A stretch of DNA of 48,587 bases from Burkholderiales bacterium (GCA_028864885.1 JAGWLR010000017.1:1-48587); one strand, 5' to 3'; positions 37,257 to 45,400 are shown, numbered from the stretch's first letter. Notes: generated by a model from the sequence alone, not told the origin. Translations and numbers: made by a program.

Positions 37257-40200
37257 AAGCGCTGGGTGTATCCGGGCGCCTGGCCCGAGCTTTCCAGGAC
37301 AACGCCCTGACCCCTCTGCTGGCCATCGTGGCCATGCTGCTGGGTTTGTTTGCCGTGCTCGTCACCCCGCGTGAAGAAGAGCCGCAAATCAATGTGACCA
37401 TGGCCAACGTGCTGATCCCCTTCCCTGGGGCCTCGAGCACGGATGTGCAAAACATGATCGCCAAGCCTGCCGAGCAGGTGCTGTCTCAGATCGCAGACAT
37501 TGAACACACCTACTCGGTGGCCCGCCCAGGCATGGCCGTGTTGACGGTGCAATTCAAGGTGGGCGTCCCCCGTACCGACGCGCTGGTGCGCCTGTATGAC
37601 GTACTCAATGCCAACCAGGACTGGCTGCCGCGCAACCTGGGTGCCCTGCCCCCCATCGTCAAGCCCAAGGGCATTGACGACGTGCCGGTGTTGGGTGTGA
37701 CTCTGTGGTCGAAGAACAGCCAGTCTGGCCTGGAGCTGGAGCGCGTGGCTCGCAGCCTGGAGATGGAACTCAAGCGGGTGCCCGGCACACGCGAGGTTCA
37801 AACCATCGGTGGCCCCGGACAAGCCGTACAGGTGCTGCTGGACCCCACCCGCTTGCGTGAACGCGGCATCGACGTTCAATCCCTGATCCAGATCGTGGGG
37901 GCGGCCAACCTGGGCATGCCCTCTGGATCGGTGCTCAATACCGATGGCCAAGGCCACCAGATGCTGGCCGTAGAAACCGGCGAATTCTTGCGCAGTGCTG
38001 ACGATGTCGGTCAACTGGTCGTGGGCGTGAACCAGGGCAAGCCGGTTTACCTGCGTGAGGTGGCCCGCATCGAAGCGGGCGCACAGCAAGCCCAACGCCA
38101 TGTCTGGTTCACTCAGGGGGCGGCTGATGCCAACCCGACCGCACCGGCTGGCGAAACCTATCCTGCGGTGACCTTGACGGTCACCAAAAAGCCGGGTCAG
38201 AACGCGGTGGACGTCGCCAGCGCGGCCCGCAACCGCCTGGAAGAGCTGCGCAACACCGTGCTGCCGGCTGATGTCGAGATGACCGTCACCCGTGATTACG
38301 GCGTGACGGCTGCCGAGAAGGCCAACAAGTTGATCCAGAAGCTGGCCTTTGCCACCGGTTCGGTGATCTTACTGGTGGGCTTTGCGCTGGGCCGCCGTGA
38401 GGCCGTGATTGTCGGCTCGGCCGTGATCCTGACCTTGACAGCCACCCTGTTTGCCTCGTGGGCCTGGGGCTTCACGCTCAACCGCGTGTCGCTGTTTGCC
38501 TTGATCTTCTCGATCGGCATCCTGGTCGATGACGCGATCGTGGTGGTGGAAAACATCCACCGTCACCAGCAATTGCATCCGGGCATGCCGCTGCGCGAGA
38601 TCATCCCCAGCGCGGTGGACGAAGTGGGCGGCCCCACGATCCTGGCTACCTTGACGGTGATTGCGGCCCTGCTGCCGATGGCCTTCGTGTCAGGCCTGAT
38701 GGGCCCCTACATGAGCCCGATCCCCATCAACTCCAGCCTGGGCATGGCCATCTCCTTGGCGATTGCCTTCACGGTGACGCCCTGGTTGGCCCTCAAACTG
38801 ATGAAGCCCCACCACGCCATGGTGGATGATCTGGAGCCCGGTGGCAGCAGCCTGGCCACCCGCTTGCAAGGCTTCTTCAACCGCGTGCTGATGCCGCTGC
38901 TGGTTCACCGTCGCAAGCGTTGGATCATGGGCCTGAGCATCGTGGCGGCCATGATGATTTCGGTTGGCCTGGCCACCGTGCCCTCGTCATGGGTGGGCGT
39001 GGTCATGAAGATGCTGCCCTTTGACAACAAGAGCGAGTTCCAGGTCGTGGTGGACATGCCTGCGGGTACGCCACTGGAAGACACGGAAGCCGCCTTGCAT
39101 GACATGGGTGCCTATCTGGCCAAGCAACCTGAGGTGCAGAACATCCAGGGCTATGCCGGCACCGCTTCCCCCATCACCTTCAATGGCCTGGTGCGCCAAT
39201 ACTACCTGCGCGCCGACGCCGACCAAGGCGACCTGCAGGTGAACCTGGTTGACAAGCACCACCGCCATGACAAGAGCCATGCCATCGCGCAAAGGCTGCG
39301 CCCCGGACTGGAAGCCATCGCCGCCAAGCACGGTGCGCGCATCAAGGTGGTGGAGGTGCCCCCTGGGCCGCCCGTGATGTCACCCCTGGTGGCCGAGGTG
39401 TACGGCCCCGATGAAGCCGGCCGCCAACAACTGGCCAGCAACATCGCCAAGGCTTTCCATGATTCGCCAGACATCGTCGCCATCGACACCACGCTGAAAG
39501 AAGACGCACCGCGCACCTTCTTGCACGTGCGTCGTCAACGCGCCGAATCGCTGGGAATCCCTGTGGCGGCCGTGGCGCAAACCGTGCAAGCCGCCTTGTC
39601 GGGCGCTGACGCTGCTTACCTGCACGATGAGCAGTCCAAGATCCCAGTCCCCGTTCGCCTGCAACTGCCGCGCGAATCACAGATCGGCCTGGATGCCCTG
39701 CTGGCCCTGCCCCTGCGCGCGGCAAACGGCAAACTGGTGCCTTTGTCCGAACTGGTATCGGTTGAAAAAGGCGTGATCGACAAGCCGCTGTACACCAAGG
39801 ATCTGTTGCCGGTGAGCTATGTGTTTGGCGACATGGCCGGCAAGCTTGACTCGCCCTTGTATGGCCTGTTTGAGATCCGCAAGCAGCTGGCCCAGGCCAC
39901 CCTGCCCGGCACGGGCAAGCTGGAAGAGTTCTGGATCAAGCAACCCAGCGATCCCTATCGGGCCTACTCGATCAAGTGGGACGGCGAATGGCAAATCACC
40001 TATGAAACCTTCCGCGACATGGGCGCTGCTTACGGCGTGGGCCTGATCCTGATCTACCTGCTGGTGGTGGCTCAGTTCAAGTCCTACCGCACGCCGCTGA
40101 TCATCATGGCGCCGATCCCACTGACCATCATCGGCGTCATGCCTGGGCACGCCCTGCTGGGGGCCCAGTTCACGGCCACCTCGATGATCGGGATGATTGC

Positions 40201-40519
40201 TCTGGCCGGCATCATCGTGCGCAACTCCATCCTGCTGGTGGACTTCATTGAGCTACAGGTGGCCCAAGGCGTGGAGTTCAAACAGGCGGTGGTTCAGTCG
40301 GCCGCCGTGCGAGCCCAGCCCATTGCCCTGACCGGCATTGCCGCGATGGTGGGGGCCTTTTTCATCCTGGACGACCCGATCTTCAACGGCCTGGCCGTGT
40401 CCCTGATCTTTGGCATTGCCGTGTCGACTTTGTTGACGCTGGTTGTCATCCCCGTTCTGTACTACGCGGCTTACCGCCGCCATCACGATGCCCAGGCATC
40501 GATTGCTTCGAAGGAGTAA
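37253..40519 (+). CDS. RND-family inner-membrane efflux pump
   Basis: The 1088-residue pump has twelve membrane segments and two large periplasmic loops. The proton-relay pair Asp426-Asp427 is in TM4 (GILVDDAIVVVENI). In TM10 the position of AcrB Lys940 is Arg990 (GIIVRNSILLVDF). It lacks the methionine-rich metal site of CusA, so a heavy-metal exporter is less likely, and the substrate is unknown. It is coupled to the adaptor upstream, and 5 bp downstream is a DUF2892 gene, then a CsoR-family regulator and sqr. That context ties it to reactive-sulfur or thiol stress. Confidence 0.93.
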   Translation: MKALGVSGRLARAFQDNALTPLLAIVAMLLGLFAVLVTPREEEPQINVTMANVLIPFPGASSTDVQNMIAKPAEQVLSQIADIEHTYSVARPGMAVLTVQFKVGVPRTDALVRLYDVLNANQDWLPRNLGALPPIVKPKGIDDVPVLGVTLWSKNSQSGLELERVARSLEMELKRVPGTREVQTIGGPGQAVQVLLDPTRLRERGIDVQSLIQIVGAANLGMPSGSVLNTDGQGHQMLAVETGEFLRSADDVGQLVVGVNQGKPVYLREVARIEAGAQQAQRHVWFTQGAADANPTAPAGETYPAVTLTVTKKPGQNAVDVASAARNRLEELRNTVLPADVEMTVTRDYGVTAAEKANKLIQKLAFATGSVILLVGFALGRREAVIVGSAVILTLTATLFASWAWGFTLNRVSLFALIFSIGILVDDAIVVVENIHRHQQLHPGMPLREIIPSAVDEVGGPTILATLTVIAALLPMAFVSGLMGPYMSPIPINSSLGMAISLAIAFTVTPWLALKLMKPHHAMVDDLEPGGSSLATRLQGFFNRVLMPLLVHRRKRWIMGLSIVAAMMISVGLATVPSSWVGVVMKMLPFDNKSEFQVVVDMPAGTPLEDTEAALHDMGAYLAKQPEVQNIQGYAGTASPITFNGLVRQYYLRADADQGDLQVNLVDKHHRHDKSHAIAQRLRPGLEAIAAKHGARIKVVEVPPGPPVMSPLVAEVYGPDEAGRQQLASNIAKAFHDSPDIVAIDTTLKEDAPRTFLHVRRQRAESLGIPVAAVAQTVQAALSGADAAYLHDEQSKIPVPVRLQLPRESQIGLDALLALPLRAANGKLVPLSELVSVEKGVIDKPLYTKDLLPVSYVFGDMAGKLDSPLYGLFEIRKQLAQATLPGTGKLEEFWIKQPSDPYRAYSIKWDGEWQITYETFRDMGAAYGVGLILIYLLVVAQFKSYRTPLIIMAPIPLTIIGVMPGHALLGAQFTATSMIGMIALAGIIVRNSILLVDFIELQVAQGVEFKQAVVQSAAVRAQPIALTGIAAMVGAFFILDDPIFNGLAVSLIFGIAVSTLLTLVVIPVLYYAAYRRHHDAQASIASKE

Positions 40520-40524
40520 ACACC

Positions 40525-40746
40525 ATGACCACCGAACGCTACATCCGCATCATCGCCGGCTTGTTCATCATGATTTCGCTGGCGCTGGGCGTCGAAGGCT
40601 CACCGCTGTTCGTATCCAAATGGGCCCTGGCCTTCACGGCCTTCGTCGGCGCCAACTTGTTCCAATTTGGCTTCACCAATGTCTGCCCCTTGGCCTTTTT
40701 CTTGCACAAGTTGGGCGTGAAAGACGCACCCAGCTGCGCTCGTTGA
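40525..40746 (+). CDS. DUF2892 (YgaP-like) small membrane protein
   Basis: The 73-residue protein has two membrane helices (YIRIIAGLFIMISLALG and ALAFTAFVGANLFQFGFT) and the conserved CP motif in NVCPLAFFLHKLG, plus a C-terminal Cys. The family corresponds to the membrane part of YgaP, whose rhodanese domain handles sulfane sulfur. A second member is encoded in the right arm at 42626-42820. A GAAGGAG site precedes the ATG, overlapping the end of the pump gene. Confidence 0.85.
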   Translation: MTTERYIRIIAGLFIMISLALGVEGSPLFVSKWALAFTAFVGANLFQFGFTNVCPLAFFLHKLGVKDAPSCAR

Positions 40747-40824
40747 GCGTTTTGACAAGTATTCGCGGCGTTTCCACACGAACATAGGGCCCATTGGTCG
40801 CCCATCTCCATCGGGAGTTGCAAA

Positions 40825-41160
40825 ATGAAGTCCTCACCAACGCTCCCGAACAATCCGGACGACTGCAAGATGGCCGCCCTTGACGACGAAAAAAGCCGCA
40901 CCGATATCCTGAATCGACTCAAGCGGGCCGAAGGCCAGTTGCGCGGCATTCAGCGCATGATCGAAGAAGGTGACGCCTGCCTGGACATCGCCACGCAGAT
41001 GGCAGCCGTGCGCAAAGCGCTCGACAGCACCTATGTGCGCATGACCATGTGCTTCATGGAACAACAACTGCAAGCCCGGGCCCAAGCCGACGCCAGCAGC
41101 GTGCAGCCGGTAGACGATCTGATGCACCAGATGGAAACCTTGCTGGGCAAGATCCGCTGA
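40825..41160 (+). CDS. CsoR/RcnR-family regulator with non-canonical cysteines
   Basis: The 111-residue all-helical repressor (DUF156) has the conserved RLKRAEGQLRGIQRMIEEGDACLDIATQMAAVRKAL core. In CsoR and CstR the second sensing Cys lies 29 residues after the first, and CsoR also has His at +25. Here the first Cys is Cys52, position +25 is Phe77 and +29 is Gln81. Another Cys, Cys76, lies at +24. A further Cys14 lies near the N-terminus. The copper site is therefore absent and the persulfide pair is shifted. It probably binds the ATACCC-N4-GGGTAT operators at 36131 and 41275. Thiol sensing is inference. Confidence 0.88.
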   Translation: MKSSPTLPNNPDDCKMAALDDEKSRTDILNRLKRAEGQLRGIQRMIEEGDACLDIATQMAAVRKALDSTYVRMTMCFMEQQLQARAQADASSVQPVDDLMHQMETLLGKIR

Positions 41161-41190
41161 CCCCACCTCGACTTTTTAATCCACATCAAC

Positions 41191-41225
41191 AATTGGCGCC
41201 CTTCTGCGAAGAAGCGGCGCCAATT
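41191..41225. repeat. Large stem-loop between the CsoR-family gene and sqr
   Basis: The arms AATTGGCGCC (41191-41200) and GGCGCCAATT (41216-41225) are perfect, and CTTC/GAAG extends the stem inward past one bulged C. There is no T-tract. It may end or stabilise the regulator transcript, separating it from the sqr promoter. Confidence 0.55.
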
Positions 41226-41274
41226 CAGTATTTACCCCCATCACATCTCAGGATGAAAGGCGCATCATCACAAT

Positions 41275-41290
41275 ATACCCATACGGGTAT
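41275..41290 (+). promoter_or_regulatory. CsoR/CstR-type operator upstream of sqr
   Basis: The inverted repeat ATACCC-ATAC-GGGTAT (16 bp) has the same half-sites and the same 4-bp spacer as the site in the RND promoter at 36131-36146. An extra GGGTA follows directly. It ends 17 bp before the sqr ATG, so a bound repressor would cover the start region. Confidence 0.75.
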
Positions 41291-41307
41291 GGGTAAAGGA
41301 GAGTGAC

Positions 41308-42582
41308 ATGGCTGAGATTGTGATTCTGGGAGCCGGTATCGGCGGGTTGCCGATGGCGTTTGAGATGAAGGAAAACGCCCGATCGCAGGATCGAATCACC
41401 GTCATCTCGAACACGCCCACCTTCCACTTCGTTCCATCCAACCCGTGGGTGGCAGTGGACTGGCGTGATCGCGATGAGATCGAGCTGCCGATCGCCCCAA
41501 TTCTGGAAAAGAAGGGGGTCAACTTCATCGCCGTGGGGGCCAAACGGGTCCACCCCGAACGCAACGTCGTCGAACTGACCGACGGTCGCGAAATCAAATA
41601 CGACTTTCTGGTCATCGCCACCGGTCCCAAACTGGCCTTTGACGAGATCGAAGGTTTCGGCCCCGCAGGGCATACTCAATCGGTCTGCCACGTCGACCAC
41701 GCCGAGGAAGCCAAAGCCGCGTGGATGGAATTCGTCAAGGATCCAGGCCCCATCGTGGTGGGCGCAGTTCAAGGCGCCTCCTGCTTCGGCCCGGCTTATG
41801 AGTTCGCCATGATTATGGAGACCGATCTGCGCAAGCGCAAGATCCGCGACAAGGTACCGATGACCTTCGTGACCTCGGAGCCCTACATCGGCCACCTCGG
41901 GCTCAACGGCGTGGGTGACTCAAAGGGATTGATGGAATCGATCTTCCGCGACAAATCCATCCGCTGGATCTGCAACGCCAAAGTCACCAAGGTTGAAAAG
42001 GGCTCGATGTACGTCACCGAGCACGACGACGAGGGCAAGCCCAAGAAGGACCACGTCCTGCCCTTCAAGTATTCCATGATGCTGCCCGCGTTCAAGGGTG
42101 TGGACGCCGTGTTTGGCATCGAAGGGCTGGTCAACCCGCGTGGCTTCGTGCTGATCGACGAGCACCAACGCAACCCGAAGTACCCCAACATTTTCTCGGT
42201 GGGCGTTTGTGTGGCCATTGCGCCCACCGAGCCCACGCCCATCCCCACCGGGGTACCGAAAACCGGCTACATGATCGAATCGATGGTCACCGCCACCGCG
42301 CACAACATCCGCGCCATTCTGGACGGCAAAGAGCCCACAGAAAAGGCCACCTGGAACGCCGTGTGCCTGGCCGACTTTGGCGACCGCGGGGCGGCCTTCG
42401 TGGCGCTGCCTCAGATCCCTCCACGCAATGTGAATTGGTTTGGCGAAGGCTACTGGGTGCACTTGGCCAAGATCGCCTTTGAAAAGTACTTCCTGCGCAA
42501 GATGAAGAAGGGCACTTCAGAGCCCATCTACGAGAAGATCGTGATGCAGGCCATGGGCATCATGAAGCTCAAGAACAAGTAA
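41308..42582 (+). CDS. sqr: Sulfide:quinone oxidoreductase
   Basis: The 424-residue flavoprotein oxidises sulfide to sulfane sulfur and passes electrons to quinone at the membrane. The N-terminal FAD motif is ILGAGIGGLPMAFEM. The cysteine triad Cys127 (SVCHVDHA), Cys159 (GASCFGPAYEF) and Cys353 (NAVCLADFGDRG) matches the spacing of the Acidithiobacillus enzyme (128/160/356). The FAD-binding block near 295 contains IFSVGVCVAI. AAAGGAGAGTGAC before the ATG is a strong ribosome site. It has its own operator-controlled promoter and ends at a terminator shared with the right arm. Confidence 0.93.
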   Translation: MAEIVILGAGIGGLPMAFEMKENARSQDRITVISNTPTFHFVPSNPWVAVDWRDRDEIELPIAPILEKKGVNFIAVGAKRVHPERNVVELTDGREIKYDFLVIATGPKLAFDEIEGFGPAGHTQSVCHVDHAEEAKAAWMEFVKDPGPIVVGAVQGASCFGPAYEFAMIMETDLRKRKIRDKVPMTFVTSEPYIGHLGLNGVGDSKGLMESIFRDKSIRWICNAKVTKVEKGSMYVTEHDDEGKPKKDHVLPFKYSMMLPAFKGVDAVFGIEGLVNPRGFVLIDEHQRNPKYPNIFSVGVCVAIAPTEPTPIPTGVPKTGYMIESMVTATAHNIRAILDGKEPTEKATWNAVCLADFGDRGAAFVALPQIPPRNVNWFGEGYWVHLAKIAFEKYFLRKMKKGTSEPIYEKIVMQAMGIMKLKNK

Positions 42583-42600
42583 GCCAAGCGGCTCATGAAG

Positions 42601-42623
42601 AAGGGGGACACGGAGTCCCCCTT
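42601..42623. terminator. Terminator shared by sqr and the BigR operon
   Basis: A 9-bp perfect stem, AAGGGGGAC (42601-42609) and GTCCCCCTT (42615-42623), has an ACGGA loop and a T-tract on the plus strand. It serves sqr directly and probably also the converging minus-strand operon. Confidence 0.85.
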
Positions 42624-42625
42624 TT

Positions 42626-42820
42626 TTATTCCTGCTTCATCTTGCAGGTGCTGATACCAAAAGGCAGGTACGCCGGACACCAGCCCGACAGCCCCGTCAT
42701 CAAGGGCACCACGCCCAACCACCCCCAGACGCCAACCGTGCCGGTTGCAGCCAAGGCAATCAAGACCGCCCCCACCGTGATGCGAGCAATGCGATCGATT
42801 CCGCCAACGTTCACTTTCAT
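42626..42820 (-). CDS. DUF2892 (YgaP-like) small membrane protein, second copy
   Basis: The 64-residue protein has two membrane helices and the CP motif in LSGWCPAYLPFGISTC. I choose the ATG at 42820 because GAAGGAG lies upstream of it. It is the last gene of the leftward BigR operon and 20 bp after the SulP stop. Its pairing with a similar gene at 40525 links both arms of the regulon. Confidence 0.82.
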   Translation of the reverse strand: MKVNVGGIDRIARITVGAVLIALAATGTVGVWGWLGVVPLMTGLSGWCPAYLPFGISTCKMKQE

Positions 42821-42840
42821 GCTTTTCTCCTTCAAAAAAA

Positions 42841-44613
42841 TCAAGCCAGAGCATCCCAGGCATGCTGAGCGCTGAGAAAAATGCGCCCCTCAAACAGAGC
42901 ATCCATGCGGCTGTGTTTGAGTCGATCCATCAATGGCCCCTTCACTTCGGCCAGGTAGAGGCAACGCCCCTGATCTGACAGATTGCGATCCAGCTCAAGC
43001 AAAGTCTGCATCGCCGAGTGATCGATGTGATTGACCGCCGACAACAAGAGCACGATCCGTTCAATGCGCTCACGGCCATGCACCAACTCGCACAGCCGCA
43101 ACTCCACCCTTTGGATGTTGGTGAAATCCAGGCTTTCGTCAACCCGCACCATCAGCACCCCGTTCAGTTGCTCGACGCGGTGCCGGTTCACGTTGCGAAA
43201 GTGGTGGGTACCGGGCACCCGCCCTACTTCGGCCATGTGCGGCTGGCTGTGGCGCCAGATGAGGGTGCCAAGTGACCAGGCAATGCCAATCAGAATGCCA
43301 GTTTCAAACCCGACCAGCAACACACCGAGGGCTGTGGCCACGAAAGCCCAGGCATCGGCGCGATCGTAAACCCAAGCCTGCCGTAGCGGCCGAAAATCAA
43401 TCAACCCGACCACCGCCATCACGATCACTGCGGCCAGCGCCGACTTCGGCAGATACGACAGCCACGGTAAAAACAAGGCCATCATGATGCCCAGAATCAG
43501 CGCGGTGATGACGCCCGCCAAGGGGCTGCGGGCGCCGGCCGCATCGTTGACCACCGACCTGGACAAGCCCCCGGTCACCGCCATGCCGCCCAGCACGGTG
43601 CTACCCAGGTTGGCCACCCCCAGGCCGATCAACTCGCGGTCGGCATCAACACGTAGCCCCTGTCGCAAAGCGAAGTTCTGGGCCACCGACATGCTGCTCA
43701 CAAAGTTCACCAGGGCCACCAGCAGCACCGGCATAGCCAAGGGTTGCCACACGGCGGGCAGCGATTCACCCAACTGGAGCAGTGAATCCCGAGCCGCAGC
43801 GACGTTCAGCTTCACCTCGCCCACCAAACTGATCGGCCCAGCGCCAGTTGACAGCAGGTGTTGGGCGATCCATGCGGCTGACAACAACACCCCCAGGGGC
43901 CACAAACGCACGCCGATCTGAACCCGCGCCGCAGACAAGCCCACGGCTCGGCCCACACGATTCAAGAGCTTGGGCCCAGCCCACAGCAAGGCCACCGACG
44001 CCAGGCCAACCTGGGCATTGCCATTGACGGCACCCGCAGGCCATGTGAGCACATGCTGCATCAACTGCTCAAGCATGTCAGGCAAGGTGGATCCGAGCGA
44101 CTTCCACCCCATCAACGAAGCCACTTGCCCCAGCATGATCAACAGCGCCGACGCCACCGTGAAGCCCTGCACCACCGGCCGGCTCAGCAACTGCGACAGA
44201 AAACCCAGGCGCAGCCCCCCCATCAGCATCAGCAGCAGGCCTGAGCCCAACGCCAATGCTGCCGACAAGACACCATACGAAATGCCCCCCGGTACCGCCA
44301 GCGGCGAGAGCGCTTGAAACACCATCAGCGAGGTGATGGCGCCGGGCCCCACCGACAGCGCCCCGCTGGTGCCAAACGCGGCATACCCCAGCAACGGCAG
44401 CAAGCTGGCCATCAGCCCGACCTGCGCAGGCAGGCCAGCCAACATCGCATAGGCCAGACTTTGGGGCACCAGCATGATCGCCACGACCACGCCGGCACTC
44501 AGGTCACCTGCCAGCCAATCCTGGCGCCAAGCCCTGACCCAGGGGGGTGGAAAACTCCACGGTGCCCCCGAGTTGAGAGGCTGCCGCCCTGCCCGCCGAG
44601 CGGCAGCAGTCAT
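42841..44613 (-). CDS. SulP-family transporter with STAS domain (BigR operon)
   Basis: The 590-residue transporter has the SulP signature LAGDLSAGVVVAIMLVPQSLAYAMLAGLPAQVGL and a C-terminal STAS domain (about 455-585, NHIDHSAMQTLLELDRNL). The ATG at 44613 overlaps the stop of the upstream sulfurtransferase by 4 bp; longer versions of the frame would run into that gene. BigR operons in other bacteria carry a TauE-type sulfite/sulfur exporter at this place. A SulP protein could do the same job. Substrate is not settled. Confidence 0.9.
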   Translation of the reverse strand: MTAAARRAGRQPLNSGAPWSFPPPWVRAWRQDWLAGDLSAGVVVAIMLVPQSLAYAMLAGLPAQVGLMASLLPLLGYAAFGTSGALSVGPGAITSLMVFQALSPLAVPGGISYGVLSAALALGSGLLLMLMGGLRLGFLSQLLSRPVVQGFTVASALLIMLGQVASLMGWKSLGSTLPDMLEQLMQHVLTWPAGAVNGNAQVGLASVALLWAGPKLLNRVGRAVGLSAARVQIGVRLWPLGVLLSAAWIAQHLLSTGAGPISLVGEVKLNVAAARDSLLQLGESLPAVWQPLAMPVLLVALVNFVSSMSVAQNFALRQGLRVDADRELIGLGVANLGSTVLGGMAVTGGLSRSVVNDAAGARSPLAGVITALILGIMMALFLPWLSYLPKSALAAVIVMAVVGLIDFRPLRQAWVYDRADAWAFVATALGVLLVGFETGILIGIAWSLGTLIWRHSQPHMAEVGRVPGTHHFRNVNRHRVEQLNGVLMVRVDESLDFTNIQRVELRLCELVHGRERIERIVLLLSAVNHIDHSAMQTLLELDRNLSDQGRCLYLAEVKGPLMDRLKHSRMDALFEGRIFLSAQHAWDALA

Positions 44614-44972
44614 GCAGGCCGCCCGACCTGACACCCCACTGCTTGAAACAGGGCATTGGCACGCCCACCGGATTTGCAGAAGGCCACGATCGGATGCGGC
44701 AGATCGGCACACAGCGCGTGGTAGCGGGTAACCTGTTCAGGCGAGATCATCAGGCTGGCCACTGGAAAGTGCACATACGACATGCCAGCAGCTTTGGCCG
44801 CCGCCTCGATCTGGGCACTGGTGGGCTGGCCCGGGCCACCCTCGCCATCTGGGCGATTGTTGATGATGCTGCGATAGCCCTGCGTGGCCAGCTTGGCCAC
44901 ATCTTCAACCGAAATCTGACCGCAAACAGCGAACTCAGGGCACAGGGGATTGATGGGGACGCTCAGCGACAT
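44610..44972 (-). CDS. DUF442 / TIGR01244-type sulfurtransferase-phosphatase domain protein
   Basis: The 120-residue stand-alone domain is the one fused to the N-terminus of Blh proteins in other bacteria. The active-site loop reads AFCKSGGRAN, with Cys99 and Arg104 (C-x4-R), intermediate between dual-specificity phosphatases and rhodaneses. An AAGGAAG site lies upstream of the ATG at 44972. With bigR upstream and SulP coupled downstream it probably handles sulfane sulfur. The enzymatic activity is inferred from the family. Confidence 0.88.
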   Translation of the reverse strand: MSLSVPINPLCPEFAVCGQISVEDVAKLATQGYRSIINNRPDGEGGPGQPTSAQIEAAAKAAGMSYVHFPVASLMISPEQVTRYHALCADLPHPIVAFCKSGGRANALFQAVGCQVGRPA

Positions 44973-44995
44973 GGCGCTTCCTTTCGTGGATGAAC

Positions 44996-45364
44996 TCAAC
45001 AAGCGCCGCCGGTCATGGCGGCACCACAGATACGGCTGTGCAACACCTCCATCACCGCCGCGGCATCTGCGCTGACCAGGCGGTAATAGATGTGCTTGCC
45101 CTCACGGCGAGTGTCGACCAGGCCCTCCTGCCTCAACACCCCCAATTGCTGTGACAAGGTCGGCTGGCGGATGCCAAGATCCCGCTCCAGCTCACTGACA
45201 CAGAACTCGCCCTGCGCCAGCCGGCACAGCAGCACCAGTCGATCCGTGTGCGCCAGCACCTTCAACAAGGCACACGCTTTTTGCGCTGAGGCCTGAAGGG
45301 CTTGCAGATCAGGCGCAGGCAAACCGACACGGTCACACGGCTCTTCAATGTCTGTCACTTTCAT
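44996..45364 (-). CDS. bigR: BigR/SqrR-type ArsR-family persulfide sensor
   Basis: The 122-residue winged-helix repressor has RQPTLSQQLGVLRQEGLV as its recognition helix region. Cys47 (LLCRLAQGE) and Cys113 (SRICGAAM) are 66 residues apart, the same as Cys42 and Cys108 of Xylella BigR. In that protein they form the disulfide or tetrasulfide that releases DNA. Two further Cys (Cys55, Cys122) are present. The start is either 45364 or the ATG three codons earlier at 45373; neither has a clear ribosome site, and leaderless translation is possible. It is divergent from the dioxygenase. Confidence 0.92.
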   Translation of the reverse strand: MKVTDIEEPCDRVGLPAPDLQALQASAQKACALLKVLAHTDRLVLLCRLAQGEFCVSELERDLGIRQPTLSQQLGVLRQEGLVDTRREGKHIYYRLVSADAAAVMEVLHSRICGAAMTGGAC

Positions 45365-45377
45365 GATAAACATTATG

Positions 45378-45400
45378 TTGACAGATATATTGTTTGTCAA
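45378..45400. promoter_or_regulatory. Candidate BigR operator in the divergent promoter region
   Basis: The inverted repeat TTGACA (45378-45383) and TGTCAA (45395-45400) flanks an A/T-rich 11-bp core. It lies in the 48-bp space between bigR and the dioxygenase gene. ArsR-family sensors bind A/T-rich inverted repeats in this position. TTGACA may also be a -35 for the plus strand. Confidence 0.55.

Noticed and set aside
40825-41160. First reading of the regulator as a plain CstR (persulfide) or CsoR (copper) protein
   Set aside because: The cysteine spacing is 24 and not 29, and the His ligand is Phe, so neither label fits; I report it as non-canonical.
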